A stretch of 64,000 bases of DNA from Sphingomicrobium sp. XHP0239 (GCF_039555325.1 NZ_CP154608.1:1240001-1304000); one strand, 5' to 3'. Counted from the stretch's first letter, positions 1-9,816 are shown. The notes: generated by a model not told the origin, from the letters alone. Numbers and translations are program-made.

Positions 1-575
1 ACGTCGCGCATGGCTATCTGCTCCACGAGTTTCTTTCGCCGATCTCCAACCGGCGCGGCGACGAATACGGCGGCAGCCTCGACAACCGGATGCGGTTCCC
101 GCTCGAAGTGTTCGGTGCCGTGCGCGAAGCGTTTCCAGCCGACCGCCCGGTGACCGTCCGCGTTTCCGGGACCGACTGGGTCGAAGGCGGCTGGACAGCG
201 GAGGAAACCGCATTGTTTGCACAGGAGCTGGAGCGGCGCGGTTGTTCGGCAATCCACGTCTCCGGCGGCGGCCTCGACAGGCGCCAGCAAATCCCGGTCG
301 GCCCCGGCTATCAGGTGCCGCTGGCGAGGACGGTCAAGGACGCGGTCGCCATGCCTGTCGTGGCGGTCGGAATGATCACCGATCCGCACCAGGCGGAGCG
401 CATCCTCGAAGACGGGCATGCCGACGCGATAGCGATAGCCCGCGCTGCGCTTTGGGATCCGCGCTGGCCCTGGCACGCCGCCGCCGCGCTTGGCGCATCG
501 GTAAAGGCACCCCCGCAACATCTCCGGTCCGAGCCCCACGAAGCGGGCCGCATTCTCAAGGAAATGATCCCATGA
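1..575 (+). CDS. NADH:flavin oxidoreductase (OYE family), C-terminal part
   Basis: The gene enters from outside the window; its frame runs from base 3 and leaves about 190 residues. It has the old-yellow-enzyme signature SPISNRRGDEYGGSLDNR followed by the second half of an FMN-binding TIM barrel, including VVAVGMI and the DAIAIARAALWDPRWPW segment near the C-terminus that resembles YqjM-type ene-reductases. Such enzymes reduce activated C=C bonds or quinones with NAD(P)H in the cytosol. Its stop overlaps the start of the next gene by four bases (ATGA), so the two are probably co-translated. The substrate cannot be read from the sequence. Confidence 0.85.
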   Translation, partial: VAHGYLLHEFLSPISNRRGDEYGGSLDNRMRFPLEVFGAVREAFPADRPVTVRVSGTDWVEGGWTAEETALFAQELERRGCSAIHVSGGGLDRRQQIPVGPGYQVPLARTVKDAVAMPVVAVGMITDPHQAERILEDGHADAIAIARAALWDPRWPWHAAAALGASVKAPPQHLRSEPHEAGRILKEMIP

Positions 576-1723
576 AAATCTCCGTCAAACTGCTTCTTGC
601 CGCTGGCGCTGCCCTCTCGCTTGCCGCCTGCTCGACGACCCGCGAGGGTGCATCCGCGCCCCAGATCGAACAGGTGGCGACCTTCGGTGGCGCGATGCCG
701 ACTGGCGTGACCGTCGCCCCCAACGGGCGCATTTTCGTCAACTTCCCGCAATGGGGCGACAACGCGCCGTTCACGGTTGCCGAGCTGGTCGACGGCAAGG
801 CGGTGCCTTATCCCGACGCCGTGACCAACCAGCCCGATCCGGCCGACCCGGCTGGGCATTTTATCTCGGTGCAGAGCGTGGTGGCCGACGGCGCCAATCG
901 CCTCTGGGTGCTCGACACGGCGGCGCCCAAATTCTCTCAACCGCAGGCCGGCGGGGCAAAGCTGGTGGCGATCGACCTTGCGACCGACCGGGTGGTGAAG
1001 ACGATCGTCCTGCCGCCCAGCGTGGTGCTGCCCACGACCTACCTCAACGACGTGCGCTTCGATCTGCGTCAGGGCGCCGAGGGCGTCGCCTACATCACTG
1101 ACAGCAGCAACGCGGGGATCGGCGGCATCATCGTCGTCGATATCGCCAGCGGGCGTGCGATCCGGCGCCTGTCGAACCATGTGACGACCAATCCGGAGCC
1201 CGGCTTCACCCCGGTTGTCGACGGCGCGGTGCTCATGAACCGCCCGGCCGACGGACCCGCGACGCCGCTAGCAATCGCGAGCGACGCAATCGGGCTTAGC
1301 GCCGACGGCAGCTTGCTCTACTACGGGCCACTATCCGGCCGCACGCTGCACGCGGTCCCCACGGCCATGCTGCGCGATCCTGCGGTGACCGAGGAGGAAC
1401 TGGCCCGCGCGGTACGCAGCCTGGGGCGCAAAGGCGCTTCGGACGGGATTGCCGAAGACGACCGGGGCCGCGTGTTCGCCGGCGATTACGAGAACAACGC
1501 GATCCGCATGCTCGACCAGGGCCTCTGGACGACGGTGGTCAGCGACCCCCGCATCAGCTGGCCCGACACGCTGTCGATCGGCACCGACGGCTATCTCTAC
1601 TTCACCGCCAACCAGCTCCATCGCCAACCAGGCTTCCACGGCGGGCGGGACTTGCGCCGCAAGCCTTACGAGCTGCTCCGCATCCGGGTGGGCGCCGGGC
1701 CCGTCCTTTTGCGCTCACAGTGA
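572..1723 (+). CDS. Yellow/major royal jelly-like beta-propeller lipoprotein
   Basis: This 383-residue protein starts at the ATG inside the upstream stop (ATGA overlap). It has a lipoprotein signal peptide ending in LSLAAC, so it is probably anchored in the envelope. The rest resembles the bacterial MRJP/Yellow family, often annotated as L-dopachrome tautomerase-related or SMP-30/gluconolactonase-like. Typical segments are LNDVRFDLRQG, AYITDSSNAGIGGIIVVD and LSADGSLLYYGPLSGRTLH. The family folds as a six-bladed propeller that binds small aromatic or lactone ligands; the real substrate is unknown. Coupling to the flavin oxidoreductase suggests a shared oxidative pathway. Confidence 0.8.
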   Translation: MKISVKLLLAAGAALSLAACSTTREGASAPQIEQVATFGGAMPTGVTVAPNGRIFVNFPQWGDNAPFTVAELVDGKAVPYPDAVTNQPDPADPAGHFISVQSVVADGANRLWVLDTAAPKFSQPQAGGAKLVAIDLATDRVVKTIVLPPSVVLPTTYLNDVRFDLRQGAEGVAYITDSSNAGIGGIIVVDIASGRAIRRLSNHVTTNPEPGFTPVVDGAVLMNRPADGPATPLAIASDAIGLSADGSLLYYGPLSGRTLHAVPTAMLRDPAVTEEELARAVRSLGRKGASDGIAEDDRGRVFAGDYENNAIRMLDQGLWTTVVSDPRISWPDTLSIGTDGYLYFTANQLHRQPGFHGGRDLRRKPYELLRIRVGAGPVLLRSQ

Positions 1724-1799
1724 TCCCATCAGGCCGGGCAGGCTCGAGCGGGACCGCGATCCGGCAAAAAATCAACAACTGACTTGAAGGAATACAGAC

Positions 1800-2540
1800 A
1801 TGACAAAAGGTATCGAAGGCAAGGTCGTTCTCATTACCGGCGGCAGCAGCGGCATCGGCGCGGAAACAGCGCGTCTTCTCGCGGAACGCGGCGCGAAGGT
1901 GGCCATCGCCGCGCGGCGCAAGGACAGGCTCGACGAGGTCGTCGCGGATATCGGCGCAAATGGCGGCACGGCACGTAGCTATGCGCTGGACGTGACCGAC
2001 AAATCGGCAATCCAGTCCGTCGTTGCCGCAATCATCGCCGACTTCGGCCGCCTCGACGTGCTGATCAACAATGCCGGGCTGATGCCGATCCGTCCGATGG
2101 CCGAGGTCAACACCGACGAGTGGGACCAGATGATCGACGTCAATCTGAAGGGTACGCTCTACGGCATCGCGGCGGCCCTTCCCGGTTTTCTCGAGCAGGG
2201 CAGCGGTCACATCATCAACTTGAGCTCGGTTGCTGGCATCAAGGTCTTCGCACCGGGCGGCACGGTCTACTCCGGCACCAAGTTCGCCGTCAGCGCGATC
2301 AGTGAGGGCTTGCGCCACGAGGTGGGGGAAAAGGTCCGGGTCACGTCAATCGAGCCTGGAGCTGTCGAAAGCGATCTGAAGTTCACGACATCCGGCACGG
2401 CTGCCGAGACGGTGCTGGACTTCTACAAGCAGGCCATCCCGACGGCATCGGTGGCGCGTGCTATCGCGTTCGCTGTCGAACAACCTGATGACGTCGACAT
2501 CAACGCGATCGTCATCCGGCCGACCGCACAGGAGTTCTGA
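1800..2540 (+). CDS. SDR family NAD(P)-dependent oxidoreductase
   Basis: This is a 246-residue classical short-chain dehydrogenase. The cofactor motif TGGSSGIG is at residues 13-20, NNAG at 90-93, the catalytic Ser at about 142-143, and YSGTK (Tyr157, Lys161) completes the active site. Arg-rich AARRKDR after beta-2 favours NADP(H). It is of the clavulanate-dehydrogenase-like or YdfG-like group of short SDRs. The start is preceded by AAGGA (TTGAAGGAATACAGACATG). It lies 76 bases after the MRJP-like gene on the same strand, in a run of small redox genes; the substrate is unknown. Confidence 0.9.
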   Translation: MTKGIEGKVVLITGGSSGIGAETARLLAERGAKVAIAARRKDRLDEVVADIGANGGTARSYALDVTDKSAIQSVVAAIIADFGRLDVLINNAGLMPIRPMAEVNTDEWDQMIDVNLKGTLYGIAAALPGFLEQGSGHIINLSSVAGIKVFAPGGTVYSGTKFAVSAISEGLRHEVGEKVRVTSIEPGAVESDLKFTTSGTAAETVLDFYKQAIPTASVARAIAFAVEQPDDVDINAIVIRPTAQEF

Positions 2541-2651
2541 TTTCGACGAGGGGGCGGGGCCGCGTGTGCTCCGCCTCATGGGGAACGTGCCGGTCTGCTC
2601 GTCCGTTACTTTGCCGAATAATATCTGTCCGTTTCACTTGAGGAATAAATT

Positions 2652-2945
2652 ATGCCCAAATTTGCCCTGTATGTACCGCTGAAGGCCAAGCCCGGAAAAG
2701 AGCGCGATGTCGCCGATTTCTTGACCTCGGCATTGCCGCTCGTTCAAGCTGAGCCGGGTACTCAGACATGGTATGCGATCGAGGAAGGTCCCGGTGAGTA
2801 CGCGATCTTCGATACGTTCGACACGGAGGAGGATCGCCAGGCCCATCTTGACGGCAAGGTTGCCGCCGCCCTGATGGACAAGGCGGACGAACTGTTCTCT
2901 GAACCGCCGCAAATTCACAAGTACACCCTGCTGGCCGCCAAATAG
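2652..2945 (+). CDS. Antibiotic biosynthesis monooxygenase (ABM) domain protein
   Basis: This is a small cytosolic protein of 97 residues with a single ferredoxin-like ABM fold: an N-terminal strand KFALYVPLKAKPGKERD, then a TWYAIEEGPGEYAIFDTFDTEEDRQAHLDGKVAAAL segment, ending with a strand. Members include heme oxygenase-like and quinol monooxygenases such as YgiN, which act as dimers without a cofactor. The ATG follows a TGAGGAA ribosome site. It fits the quinone/aromatic redox theme of its neighbours, but no catalytic residue can be assigned with confidence. Confidence 0.82.
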   Translation: MPKFALYVPLKAKPGKERDVADFLTSALPLVQAEPGTQTWYAIEEGPGEYAIFDTFDTEEDRQAHLDGKVAAALMDKADELFSEPPQIHKYTLLAAK

Positions 2946-3047
2946 CGGAGCGGTCGGCACCCTAGCACGTCGCTCTCGCCCGCGGGGGGACCCGCGCGCG
3001 GCGGCGTGCGCTGAACAGCTTTCCTGAACTGGCCAAGGAGACACAAT

Positions 3048-3467
3048 ATGCAGACGATCCAGTCACTCGACCTGAACGACGCGCGGACGATTATCGATGC
3101 GGGGATCGCTGAGGCCGAGCGGATCGGCAGCCCGTCGAACATCGCGGTGGTGGACGCGGGCGGCTGCCTCCTGGCGTTTGCGCGGATGGACGATGCGTGG
3201 CGCGGCAGCGTCGACATCGCGATCAGCAAGGCGTGGACAGCGCGCGCGTTCGACGTCGAGACCAAGGCGCTGGCGAAGCTCGCCCAGCCGGGTGCCGACT
3301 TCTACGGCATCCATGCCTCCAACGACGGCAAGGTGATGATCTTCGCCGGGGGCGTGCCGATCAAGGAGGGCGAGACCGTGATCGGCGCGGTGGGCGTGTC
3401 GGGCGGCACCGGCAAGCAGGATCAGAGCGTGGCCGAGGCAGCGGCGCAGGCGTTCGCGCGCGGCTGA
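3048..3467 (+). CDS. GlcG/HbpS family protein
   Basis: This 139-residue protein spans the whole GlcG/HbpS domain. Family hallmarks are IAVVDAGGCLLAFARMDDAW in the N-terminal third and GGVPIKEGETVIGAVGVSGG in the C-terminal third. Family members bind heme or cobalamin, or act as accessory proteins in aromatic or glycolate oxidation operons; the exact role is often unknown. An AAGGAG site lies just upstream of the ATG. No signal peptide is seen. It continues the run of small plus-strand redox genes. Confidence 0.88.
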   Translation: MQTIQSLDLNDARTIIDAGIAEAERIGSPSNIAVVDAGGCLLAFARMDDAWRGSVDIAISKAWTARAFDVETKALAKLAQPGADFYGIHASNDGKVMIFAGGVPIKEGETVIGAVGVSGGTGKQDQSVAEAAAQAFARG

Positions 3468-3609
3468 GCCTTGGTGCGCGGCGGTGTCGGCTCACTCGGC
3501 GGCGGGCTCGGGCGCCTTCAAGCATTTCGACAGGCGTGATGCTGGTTGGACGGAGGTCGTGCTTAGGCCGGGCATCTGACCTTAATCTTGGACGGAATAG
3601 GAGATAATT

Positions 3610-4155
3610 ATGACTTTAGAAGGCAAATCAGTCGCCATTCTGATCGCACCCCGCGGGACGGAAGAACCAGAATTCTCGAAGCCCAAGCAAGCTGTGGAGG
3701 ACGCTGGTGGCAAAGTGACCGTGGTCAGTTTTGAACCGGGCAAGGCTCGCACAGTCAATGGCGATCTCGACGAGGGCGGCAGCTATACTATCGACAAGAC
3801 GTTTTCCGAGGTGAAAGCCGACGATTTCGACGGACTTGTCGTGCCCGGAGGGACTGTCGGTGCCGACAAGCTGCGCGGCAGCGACGAGGCAATCGGTTTC
3901 ATCCGGGCCTTCTTCGATCAGAAAAAACCTGTTGCGGCCATATGCCATGCACCCTGGACTTTGATCGAGGCGGGAGCGCTCAAGGGTCGCAACTTGACGT
4001 CCTACCCGACGCTAAAGGTCGATATCGAGAACGCCGGCGGTGCATGGACCGATGAGGAAGTCGTGGTCGACAACGGCCTTGTTACCAGCCGCGATCCCGA
4101 TGATTTGCCCGCCTTCTGTGCCAAACTCGTCGAGGAAATCGCAGCAGGGAATTAA
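3610..4155 (+). CDS. DJ-1/PfpI family protein
   Basis: This 181-residue type 1 glutamine amidotransferase-like protein has its nucleophile elbow at AICHAPW (Cys112) and an upstream acidic residue near RGTEEPE (about residue 19), as in PfpI/YhbO/DJ-1. These proteins act as stress-response proteases, deglycases or glyoxalase III-like enzymes. GGAATAGGAG precedes the ATG. The protein is full length, with no signal peptide. A strong hairpin (4219-4255) lies about 65 bases after the stop and may end transcription. Confidence 0.9.
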   Translation: MTLEGKSVAILIAPRGTEEPEFSKPKQAVEDAGGKVTVVSFEPGKARTVNGDLDEGGSYTIDKTFSEVKADDFDGLVVPGGTVGADKLRGSDEAIGFIRAFFDQKKPVAAICHAPWTLIEAGALKGRNLTSYPTLKVDIENAGGAWTDEEVVVDNGLVTSRDPDDLPAFCAKLVEEIAAGN

Positions 4156-4218
4156 GACGGAGCGTTTCGACGAACCATGTGAAGTGCCCTCTCAATGGAG
4201 AAGGTCCGCAAAAAGCAA

Positions 4219-4255
4219 GCGTGGCGGATGGCCAGCGATTGGCCGTCCGCCACGC
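4219..4255. terminator. Strong stem-loop downstream of the DJ-1/PfpI gene
   Basis: A perfect 10-base arm (GCGTGGCGGA) pairs with its complement 18 bases further on, with a second inner pairing of GGCCA and TGGCC. The plus side has no T-run after it, whereas the minus side runs into TTGCTTTTTG. It could act as a terminator or as an RNA-stabilising hairpin. Confidence 0.5.
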
Positions 4256-4366
4256 CGCGTATTAAACGAACAAAGCGCACCTGACGGGCACTCAAACCCT
4301 GAACTGCGTCAACCACGGGGATGTGCTGCCAGATTCGACCCATTCCAACATGGGGTTGAGATGCCC

Positions 4367-4390
4367 CTGATCGAACGTGCGTTCGATCAG
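4367..4390. promoter_or_regulatory. Perfect 24-base palindrome, candidate operator
   Basis: Arms of 11 bases (CTGATCGAACG and its exact complement) flank a 2-base centre. It lies about 235 bases upstream of the LigB-type dioxygenase gene. Perfect dyads of this length are typical of operators for dimeric regulators such as TetR or LysR types, but no such regulator gene is adjacent. The binding protein is unknown. Confidence 0.4.
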
Positions 4391-4622
4391 ATTTACGACC
4401 TTACGGCGCCGCCTTGAGATAGCGGGCGGTGAGACTACCTTCCGCTTCCGCAACGACGCCAGGGACGCCGCTGGCAACGATACGATATTATCGCTCGAAG
4501 GAACAGAACCCAAACCGGATCGGCGGTAGAAGCCGAATTTAAACTTGTTGAGCCTGCCACTGGCGCGTGAAGTATCCTTCGCAAGCCTTCGCGCAGCAAG
4601 GTGAATGACTAGGAGTCTTCTT

Positions 4623-5474
4623 ATGGATCGGATGCCCGCACTCTTTATCGGCCACGGAAGCCCGATGAACACGCTCGAGAGCAATGGCTACACCTCGGCC
4701 TGGCGGGCATTCGGGCCTGAGTTGCCCCGCCCCAAGGCGATCCTCGTGGTTTCTGCACATTGGTATTTCGGTGCCACGGCGGTGACGGCCATGGCACGCC
4801 CTCGCACAATCCACGATTTCTACGGTTTCCCACAGGAGCTGTTCGACTTTGAATATCCGGCCAAGGGCGATCCGGACCTCGCGAAAGAGATCGTTGAGCT
4901 GGTGAAGCCAGAGTGGGTGGGTCTCGACCAGGATCAGTGGGGTCTCGATCACGGAACGTGGTCGGTGCTCGCGCACCTCTACCCTGAGGCCGACATCCCG
5001 GTGGTGCAGCTCTCGATCAACGCGCTCAAGCCGCTGAGCTATCATGTTGACCTTGGCGCAAGACTGGCAGCCTTGCAGGACCGCGGCGTCCTGGTGGTCG
5101 CTAGCGGAAATGTCGTTCACAACCTTCGAGCCGTGCGCTGGAACCAGCCCGATTTTGCGTTCGACTGGGCAGAGCGTTTCGACGAAGCAGCGGTTCGCCA
5201 ACTGGCAGAAAACCCTGGCGATCTGCTGCGCCTTGTTAAGCATCCCGATTATGCCGCGGCGGTTCCAACGCCCGACCATTTCGTTCCACTGCTTTATCTT
5301 GCCGGAATGGCGGCTGCCCGCAACGAAACCCTTGATCCGCTGGTGCGCGGCTATTCGATGGGTTCAGTGTCCATGACCTGTTACGGTCTTGGCACTGAAG
5401 GTTTGGCATGCTCCGAAAAAATGGGCGCGGCAAACTTACCCAGTGATGTGCCGGCCGACCAGACAAATACATGA
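4623..5474 (+). CDS. LigB/DODA-type extradiol dioxygenase
   Basis: This is a 283-residue class III extradiol ring-cleavage dioxygenase of the 4,5-DOPA dioxygenase (YgiD) type. It carries the N-terminal metal motif FIGHGSPMN (His11), VVSAHWYF with the second conserved His, LDHGTWSVL, and the C-terminal DHFVPLLYLAG block. These enzymes use Fe(II) or Zn(II) to open catechol-type rings. The ATG at 4623 is chosen over an earlier in-frame start because AGGAG sits 8 bases upstream. It fits the aromatic/quinone theme of the preceding genes. Confidence 0.9.
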   Translation: MDRMPALFIGHGSPMNTLESNGYTSAWRAFGPELPRPKAILVVSAHWYFGATAVTAMARPRTIHDFYGFPQELFDFEYPAKGDPDLAKEIVELVKPEWVGLDQDQWGLDHGTWSVLAHLYPEADIPVVQLSINALKPLSYHVDLGARLAALQDRGVLVVASGNVVHNLRAVRWNQPDFAFDWAERFDEAAVRQLAENPGDLLRLVKHPDYAAAVPTPDHFVPLLYLAGMAAARNETLDPLVRGYSMGSVSMTCYGLGTEGLACSEKMGAANLPSDVPADQTNT

Positions 5475-5606
5475 TATCTCGACACAAGGGGGACAGGTAT
5501 GATGAAGTCACGACGGAAGATGCGAAGCGTCTGAGATTGTCTTGATCCTTGAACACGGGAACATGTCGGAATTCTGGCTCTGCCCTCTCGGCTCGCGAAG
5601 TCGCGC

Positions 5607-6949
5607 CTAATGATCTTGCCTTCCTAAAAGGACGTGTTCGACCGAACTGACGAGGATCATGCCGCGGATTTTCTCGACCATCAGCTGTGGGCGCTGCGCA
5701 CAAGCCTCGACCAAGACGCAGTAATCGTCCCCCTCTTTGTCGATGACGGCACGATAAACAGGTGCACCCTGTAGCGACATGAGGTCGAGCACACGCAAAG
5801 GCATGTCGAGCGAGACCGAGGGCATGATCTTGCGTGCCGCCAGCTTCGGTGTGCAGCGCTGCTTGAGCGGGCAGGCGCCGCAGTCCTTCTCGCGCGCCCG
5901 GTAGCGGATGAAGCCATCGGCGTTGTCGCGCGGAAGCGGGGTCCTGAAGTTGCGGTTCGATGGGCGCAGGCGATTGGCGCAGGTGCAGATGTAGCTGTCG
6001 TCGTCATGATCGAAGGTGAAGGCCGACCGCTCGAAGGTATCGTCGCGGCGGGCGGACTTGTCGAACACCGGGATATGCGGTTCGATGCCCTTGTCCTCGA
6101 CCAGCCAGGCGAGGTTCGGCGCGAAGCCATAGGCGGTATCTGTCACCAGCTCCTCGGGCCACAGGCCGAAGCGTTCCTGCGTGCGCTCGATCATCCGGCG
6201 CTGCGCGAGCACCTCAGCCTGGCGGATCGCGGTCGTGGCTTCGACATCGACGATGACCCCATGGTCGAGGTCGATCAAGTAGTTGGTGGAGTAGGCATAG
6301 AAAGCCGATCCGCGCGCCGCCGCGGTCCAGCGCGCTGCGGGATCGGTGAGAGGTTGATGCGCTTGTATGTCACCGGCGTCGATCCGCCGAACGCAGCATC
6401 GTCCAAGACCTCGAGATACTCGGCAACGGCACGACCGCAGGCCTCGGACGGGAGACCTTCTTCTCCCGGCACTAAACGCTGGCGGTGGCCATCGCCACGG
6501 ATTAGGCTGGCATCTACCGCGAAGCCCTCGGCACCAACCAACCCCTCAGCCATGCAGTGTTCCACGGTAAGCTCGAACAGCTTGCGTAGGAGGTCGCTGT
6601 CGCGGAAGCGACCGTGCCGGTTCTTCGACAAGGTCGAGTGATCGGGCACCGCGCCATCCAGATCGAGCCGGCAGAACCAGCGATAGGCGAGGTTGAGATG
6701 GACCTCGTCACACAGCCGCCGTTTCGACCGGATACCCATGCAATAGCACACGATCAGCATCCGGATCATCAACTCGGGATCGATCGAGGGTCGCCCCATC
6801 GCGCTGTAGAACGGCTTCAGGTGCTCGCGGATGCCGGACAGATCGACGAACCGGTCGATCGACCGCAGCAGGTGATCACCCGGCACATGATCCTCAATGC
6901 GGAAGCTGTAGAACAGCGCTTCCTGCATTACCGTCCGCTCGCCCATCAT
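5607..6949 (-). mobile_element. Remnant of an IS1182-family insertion sequence
   Basis: The interval carries a damaged transposase of the IS1182 type. No convincing terminal inverted repeats or target duplication could be found on either side. The left (transposase 3') end appears to have been replaced by unrelated sequence, so this is a decayed, immobile copy. Confidence 0.75.
5607..6949 (-). pseudogene. IS1182-family transposase, frameshifted and with a foreign C-terminus
   Basis: The 5' part (6275-6949) begins MMGERTVMQEALFYSFRIED and includes the family segments RPSIDPELMIRMLIVCYC, VPDHSTLSKNRHGRFR and GFAVDASLI. Near 6346-6352 two extra bases (TC) shift the frame; the downstream frame restores TDPAARWTAAARG, AYSTNYLIDLDHG and the cysteine-rich CGACPLKQRC region. 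After LAARKI (about 5828) the usual family ending, with KKVEMLFAHLKRIL-type residues, is missing and an unrelated tail of about 72 residues takes over. The product is very unlikely to be active. Confidence 0.82.
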
Positions 6950-7570
6950 CGCCTGATCTTCGCTTGCCTGCGAAGACTGAATCAGGACTTCACGCCCATC
7001 CCAAGCGGGAGTTTTTCAACAGAATACGACCTCATTCCGGCCGTAGCGAACATCCTCATCGCAACCTAAACGCTGACGTTGAGTTCTTGGAGATTGAGTG
7101 CTGTCGCGTTCTTTTGATGGCCAACCCTCGGTATGGGAGAAATGCCACGGGCTACCCTCAACATGAGCAAGCGATTCAAGGTCGACAGCTTTTGAGGATT
7201 GAGCTTCGAGCACCGCCGCTGCTTGGTACCCGATTCATCCTTTTTCGATGCCGAAGGACCAAAGGACGCTAACGGCCGTATCTGGTTCGACCACCCAGAT
7301 GGCGACGTACTCGTATGCGCCGGTAGCTAGCGCGACAGCGACGAATGGGGCGTAGCTATTCGATCACCATGACCGACGCTTTGAAAGAGGGCCTCACGCT
7401 GCCACAGCCAGAAGCCGATCATTCTCATACCCGCCGATCGCTGGCTTGATCACAACCGCACCGAGGCCGTGGCGGCCGCCGACCTAATTGAGACGAACTC
7501 ATGATAGGTCGGACGTCCGCTTCTTGGCGCGAGGGTTAGCTCATTCAGTTTCAGATATCCGATAACTGAA
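6950..7570. other. Gene-free interval
   Basis: This 621-base stretch is flanked by the transposase remnant and an alcohol dehydrogenase gene. It has only short, stop-interrupted frames and no RNA gene or strong hairpin that I can recognise. It is probably decayed flanking DNA of the insertion sequence. Confidence 0.5.
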
Positions 7571-8782
7571 TCACAGTTCCTCCGGCTTCATCACGCATTT
7601 GATGCAGCCATCGTCCTTGTCGCGAAAGGTCTTGTAGAAATCGGGCCCGTCCTTGAGGTCGCCCCGATGGGTGATGATGCCCGAAAGGTCGATCTCACCA
7701 GCCTCCACCCGTTCGAGCAGCGGCGCAAGATAGCGCTGCATGTGTGTCTGTCCCGATTTCATGGTGAGCCCCTTGTTCATGAAAGGCCCGATCGGGAACG
7801 TTATCTTATCCGCATAGACGCCGGGGACGGACAGCGTCCCGCCCTTGCGCACCGACACGATCATTTCCTGCAGCGCAAACGGCTGATCTGACATGCCGGT
7901 GGTGTGCAGCTCGACTTTGTCCTTGATATCGCCGAGCACGCCGTGCCCGTGAGCTTCGGCGCCGACCGCGTCGATGCATGCATCCGGTCCCCGGCCACCA
8001 GTCATTTCGTCGAGCGCCTCCTTAACGTCGGTCTGGCTGTAATCGATGGTTTCGGCCTTGCCGTAGCTCGCGGCGAGTTCAAGCCGTTCAGGCACTCGGT
8101 CGATCACGATGACCCGCTTGGCACCCATCATCCACGCGCTGCGCACGGCAAACTGGCCTACCGGGCCCGCGCCCCACACGGCGACGGTCTTGCCCTTCTC
8201 GTCGCCGATCGCGTTTTCCGCCGCCATCCACCCTGTGGGGAAGATGTCCGACAGGAACAGCACCTTGTCGTCGGCGAGATCGTTGTTGACCTTGATCGGC
8301 CCGACATCAGCGTGCGGGACCCTGACATATTCGGCCTGCCCCCCCGAATAGCCGCCGGTGAGATGCGAGTAGCCGAACAGGCCGGCGGGCGCGTGGCCCA
8401 TAGCTTGGCGGGCGTTTTCCGCGGTGCGGTTGGTGGTGTCGCAAAGTGAATAGAGCTCACGCTGGCAGAACCAGCACTCACCGCACGAGATCGTGAACGG
8501 GACGACCACGCGGTCGCCGACCTTGAGACGTTTGACATCTGCACCCACCTCGACGACCTCGCCCATGAACTCGTGGCCCAAGATGTCGCCTTCCTTCATC
8601 TTGGGGATCACGCCGTCCATCAGGTGAAGGTCCGAGCCGCAAATGGCCGTGGAGCTGACCTTGAGTATGCAGTCCTTCGGGTCCTCGATGCTGGGATCGT
8701 CGACCGTTTCGCAGCGGATGTCGTTCGTTCCGTTCCAGACTAATGCGCGCATATTTGGACCCTTTTCGATGATTTCGGTCAT
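7571..8782 (-). CDS. Zinc-dependent alcohol dehydrogenase (FDH-like)
   Basis: This 403-residue medium-chain dehydrogenase resembles glutathione-independent formaldehyde dehydrogenase-like and threonine dehydrogenase-like enzymes. Catalytic zinc ligands are Cys48 (AICGSD) and His70 (LGHEFMGE). Structural zinc cysteines lie at 100, 103, 106 and 114 ([15 protein letters not shown]). The Rossmann motif is [12 protein letters not shown], followed by a conserved [14 protein letters not shown] stretch. It oxidises an alcohol or aldehyde with NAD(P)+; the substrate is not evident. An internal ATG ten codons in is an alternative start with its own AAGG site. Confidence 0.9.
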   Translation of the reverse strand: MTEIIEKGPNMRALVWNGTNDIRCETVDDPSIEDPKDCILKVSSTAICGSDLHLMDGVIPKMKEGDILGHEFMGEVVEVGADVKRLKVGDRVVVPFTISCGECWFCQRELYSLCDTTNRTAENARQAMGHAPAGLFGYSHLTGGYSGGQAEYVRVPHADVGPIKVNNDLADDKVLFLSDIFPTGWMAAENAIGDEKGKTVAVWGAGPVGQFAVRSAWMMGAKRVIVIDRVPERLELAASYGKAETIDYSQTDVKEALDEMTGGRGPDACIDAVGAEAHGHGVLGDIKDKVELHTTGMSDQPFALQEMIVSVRKGGTLSVPGVYADKITFPIGPFMNKGLTMKSGQTHMQRYLAPLLERVEAGEIDLSGIITHRGDLKDGPDFYKTFRDKDDGCIKCVMKPEEL

Positions 8783-9004
8783 TCCTTCAAGCCTTTCAAA
8801 CTCCAGAAGTTCCCAGTCTGACAGGTGTTAGACGGCCATTGGGTTGGGATCGACCGAGGCGTTTTTTTACGCTTTGCTTGATGCCATCGATCGAGTTGCC
8901 GAAATGGGAATGACAGCACCATCGCAATTGACTGTCCTCTCAGCCTGCAATGACACTAGTAGCTTGTTATCGCTTGCAAGTGCTTAGGCCGGTGCCAGGA
9001 TGCT

Positions 9005-9816
9005 TCAATGGTAGCGTGCTTGACACACCTCGTGGCATCGGAAGAGATGGCCGACGCGGATCGCTTCCTCTGGCCGATCCCACATAGGGAAGTGTCCGCT
9101 GCGCTCGAACCAGCGCATTGTCGCTTGCGGGAAGGCAGCCTTCGCGCGCATGGCCTGTTGCGGCAGGCACAGGCGATCCTTCTGACCCCGGCCGATGACC
9201 ATCTGGGCCGACCGGGGCGCAGGGCCTTCCCGCATCGGGCCAGTGGCAAGGTCCTTCACCAAGGAGTCGAACGTAGGCGTATCGGCAAACGACTGCAGTT
9301 AATTCAAGACGAAAGCGGGATCGAGCGCCCACGGTCTTTCGGAAAGCTGCAGCATGAATGCAGTCCGGCCGGTGACATTTCGAGTGAGGGCGGGAAGCGC
9401 TGGTCGCAAAGCCCTTACTAGAGCAGTCGATGTCGTTATGGTGGCCTGGAAGAACGTCCGCTCCCGCTCCCACCCTTGCCAGAAGCCGCCCGGGTCCAGG
9501 GCGACGACTGAGCCAGCGCGACTGCGCCGCGCCATCTCGAATACAAGAAGAGCGCCCAAGGAGCTGCCGACTATGTCGATCCCTGTAAGGTTCTCTTTGA
9601 CGAGCGAATCGTCTAGGCTCCGCGCAAGCCCTTGGAACGTACCGCTGTCGTTCTGTGCGGGAGCCTGCCCGTGGCCAGGCAGTTCCAGGATAATCAACTC
9701 TCTCGCTTGGAAGAGGGCAGGCGAGATCGTATCCCAGGACCGACGGCTTCCCCCCCAAAGCCGTGGGCGCGGAGGATGGGTTTTCCGCAGCCTAGTCGCG
9801 GGTGGAGTATGCTCAT
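9005..9816 (-). pseudogene. Alpha/beta hydrolase, broken by a frameshift and a nonsense codon
   Basis: Read from an ATG at 9816, the frame gives KPILRAHGFGG, then a run of seven Gs on this strand (9750-9756) breaks it. In the next frame it continues SRRSWDTISPAL, the nucleophile elbow GSSLGA, and PAFVLN. There an in-frame TAA (9299-9301) replaces what was probably a Glu codon. Reading on in the same frame gives the acid loop GRGQKDRLC and the catalytic histidine SGHFPMWDRPEEA. All three catalytic parts are still recognisable, so decay is recent. An upstream extension of the open frame beyond 9816 has no family similarity. Confidence 0.8.

Larger units (their letters stand above)
4156..4622. 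other. Gene-free interval with palindromes
   Basis: This 467-base interval contains no open frame that looks like a gene. It holds the hairpin at 4219-4255 and a perfect palindrome at 4367-4390, and it ends with the AGGAG site of the dioxygenase gene. A weak minus-strand open frame across 4292-4684 has no recognisable family features. Confidence 0.5.
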
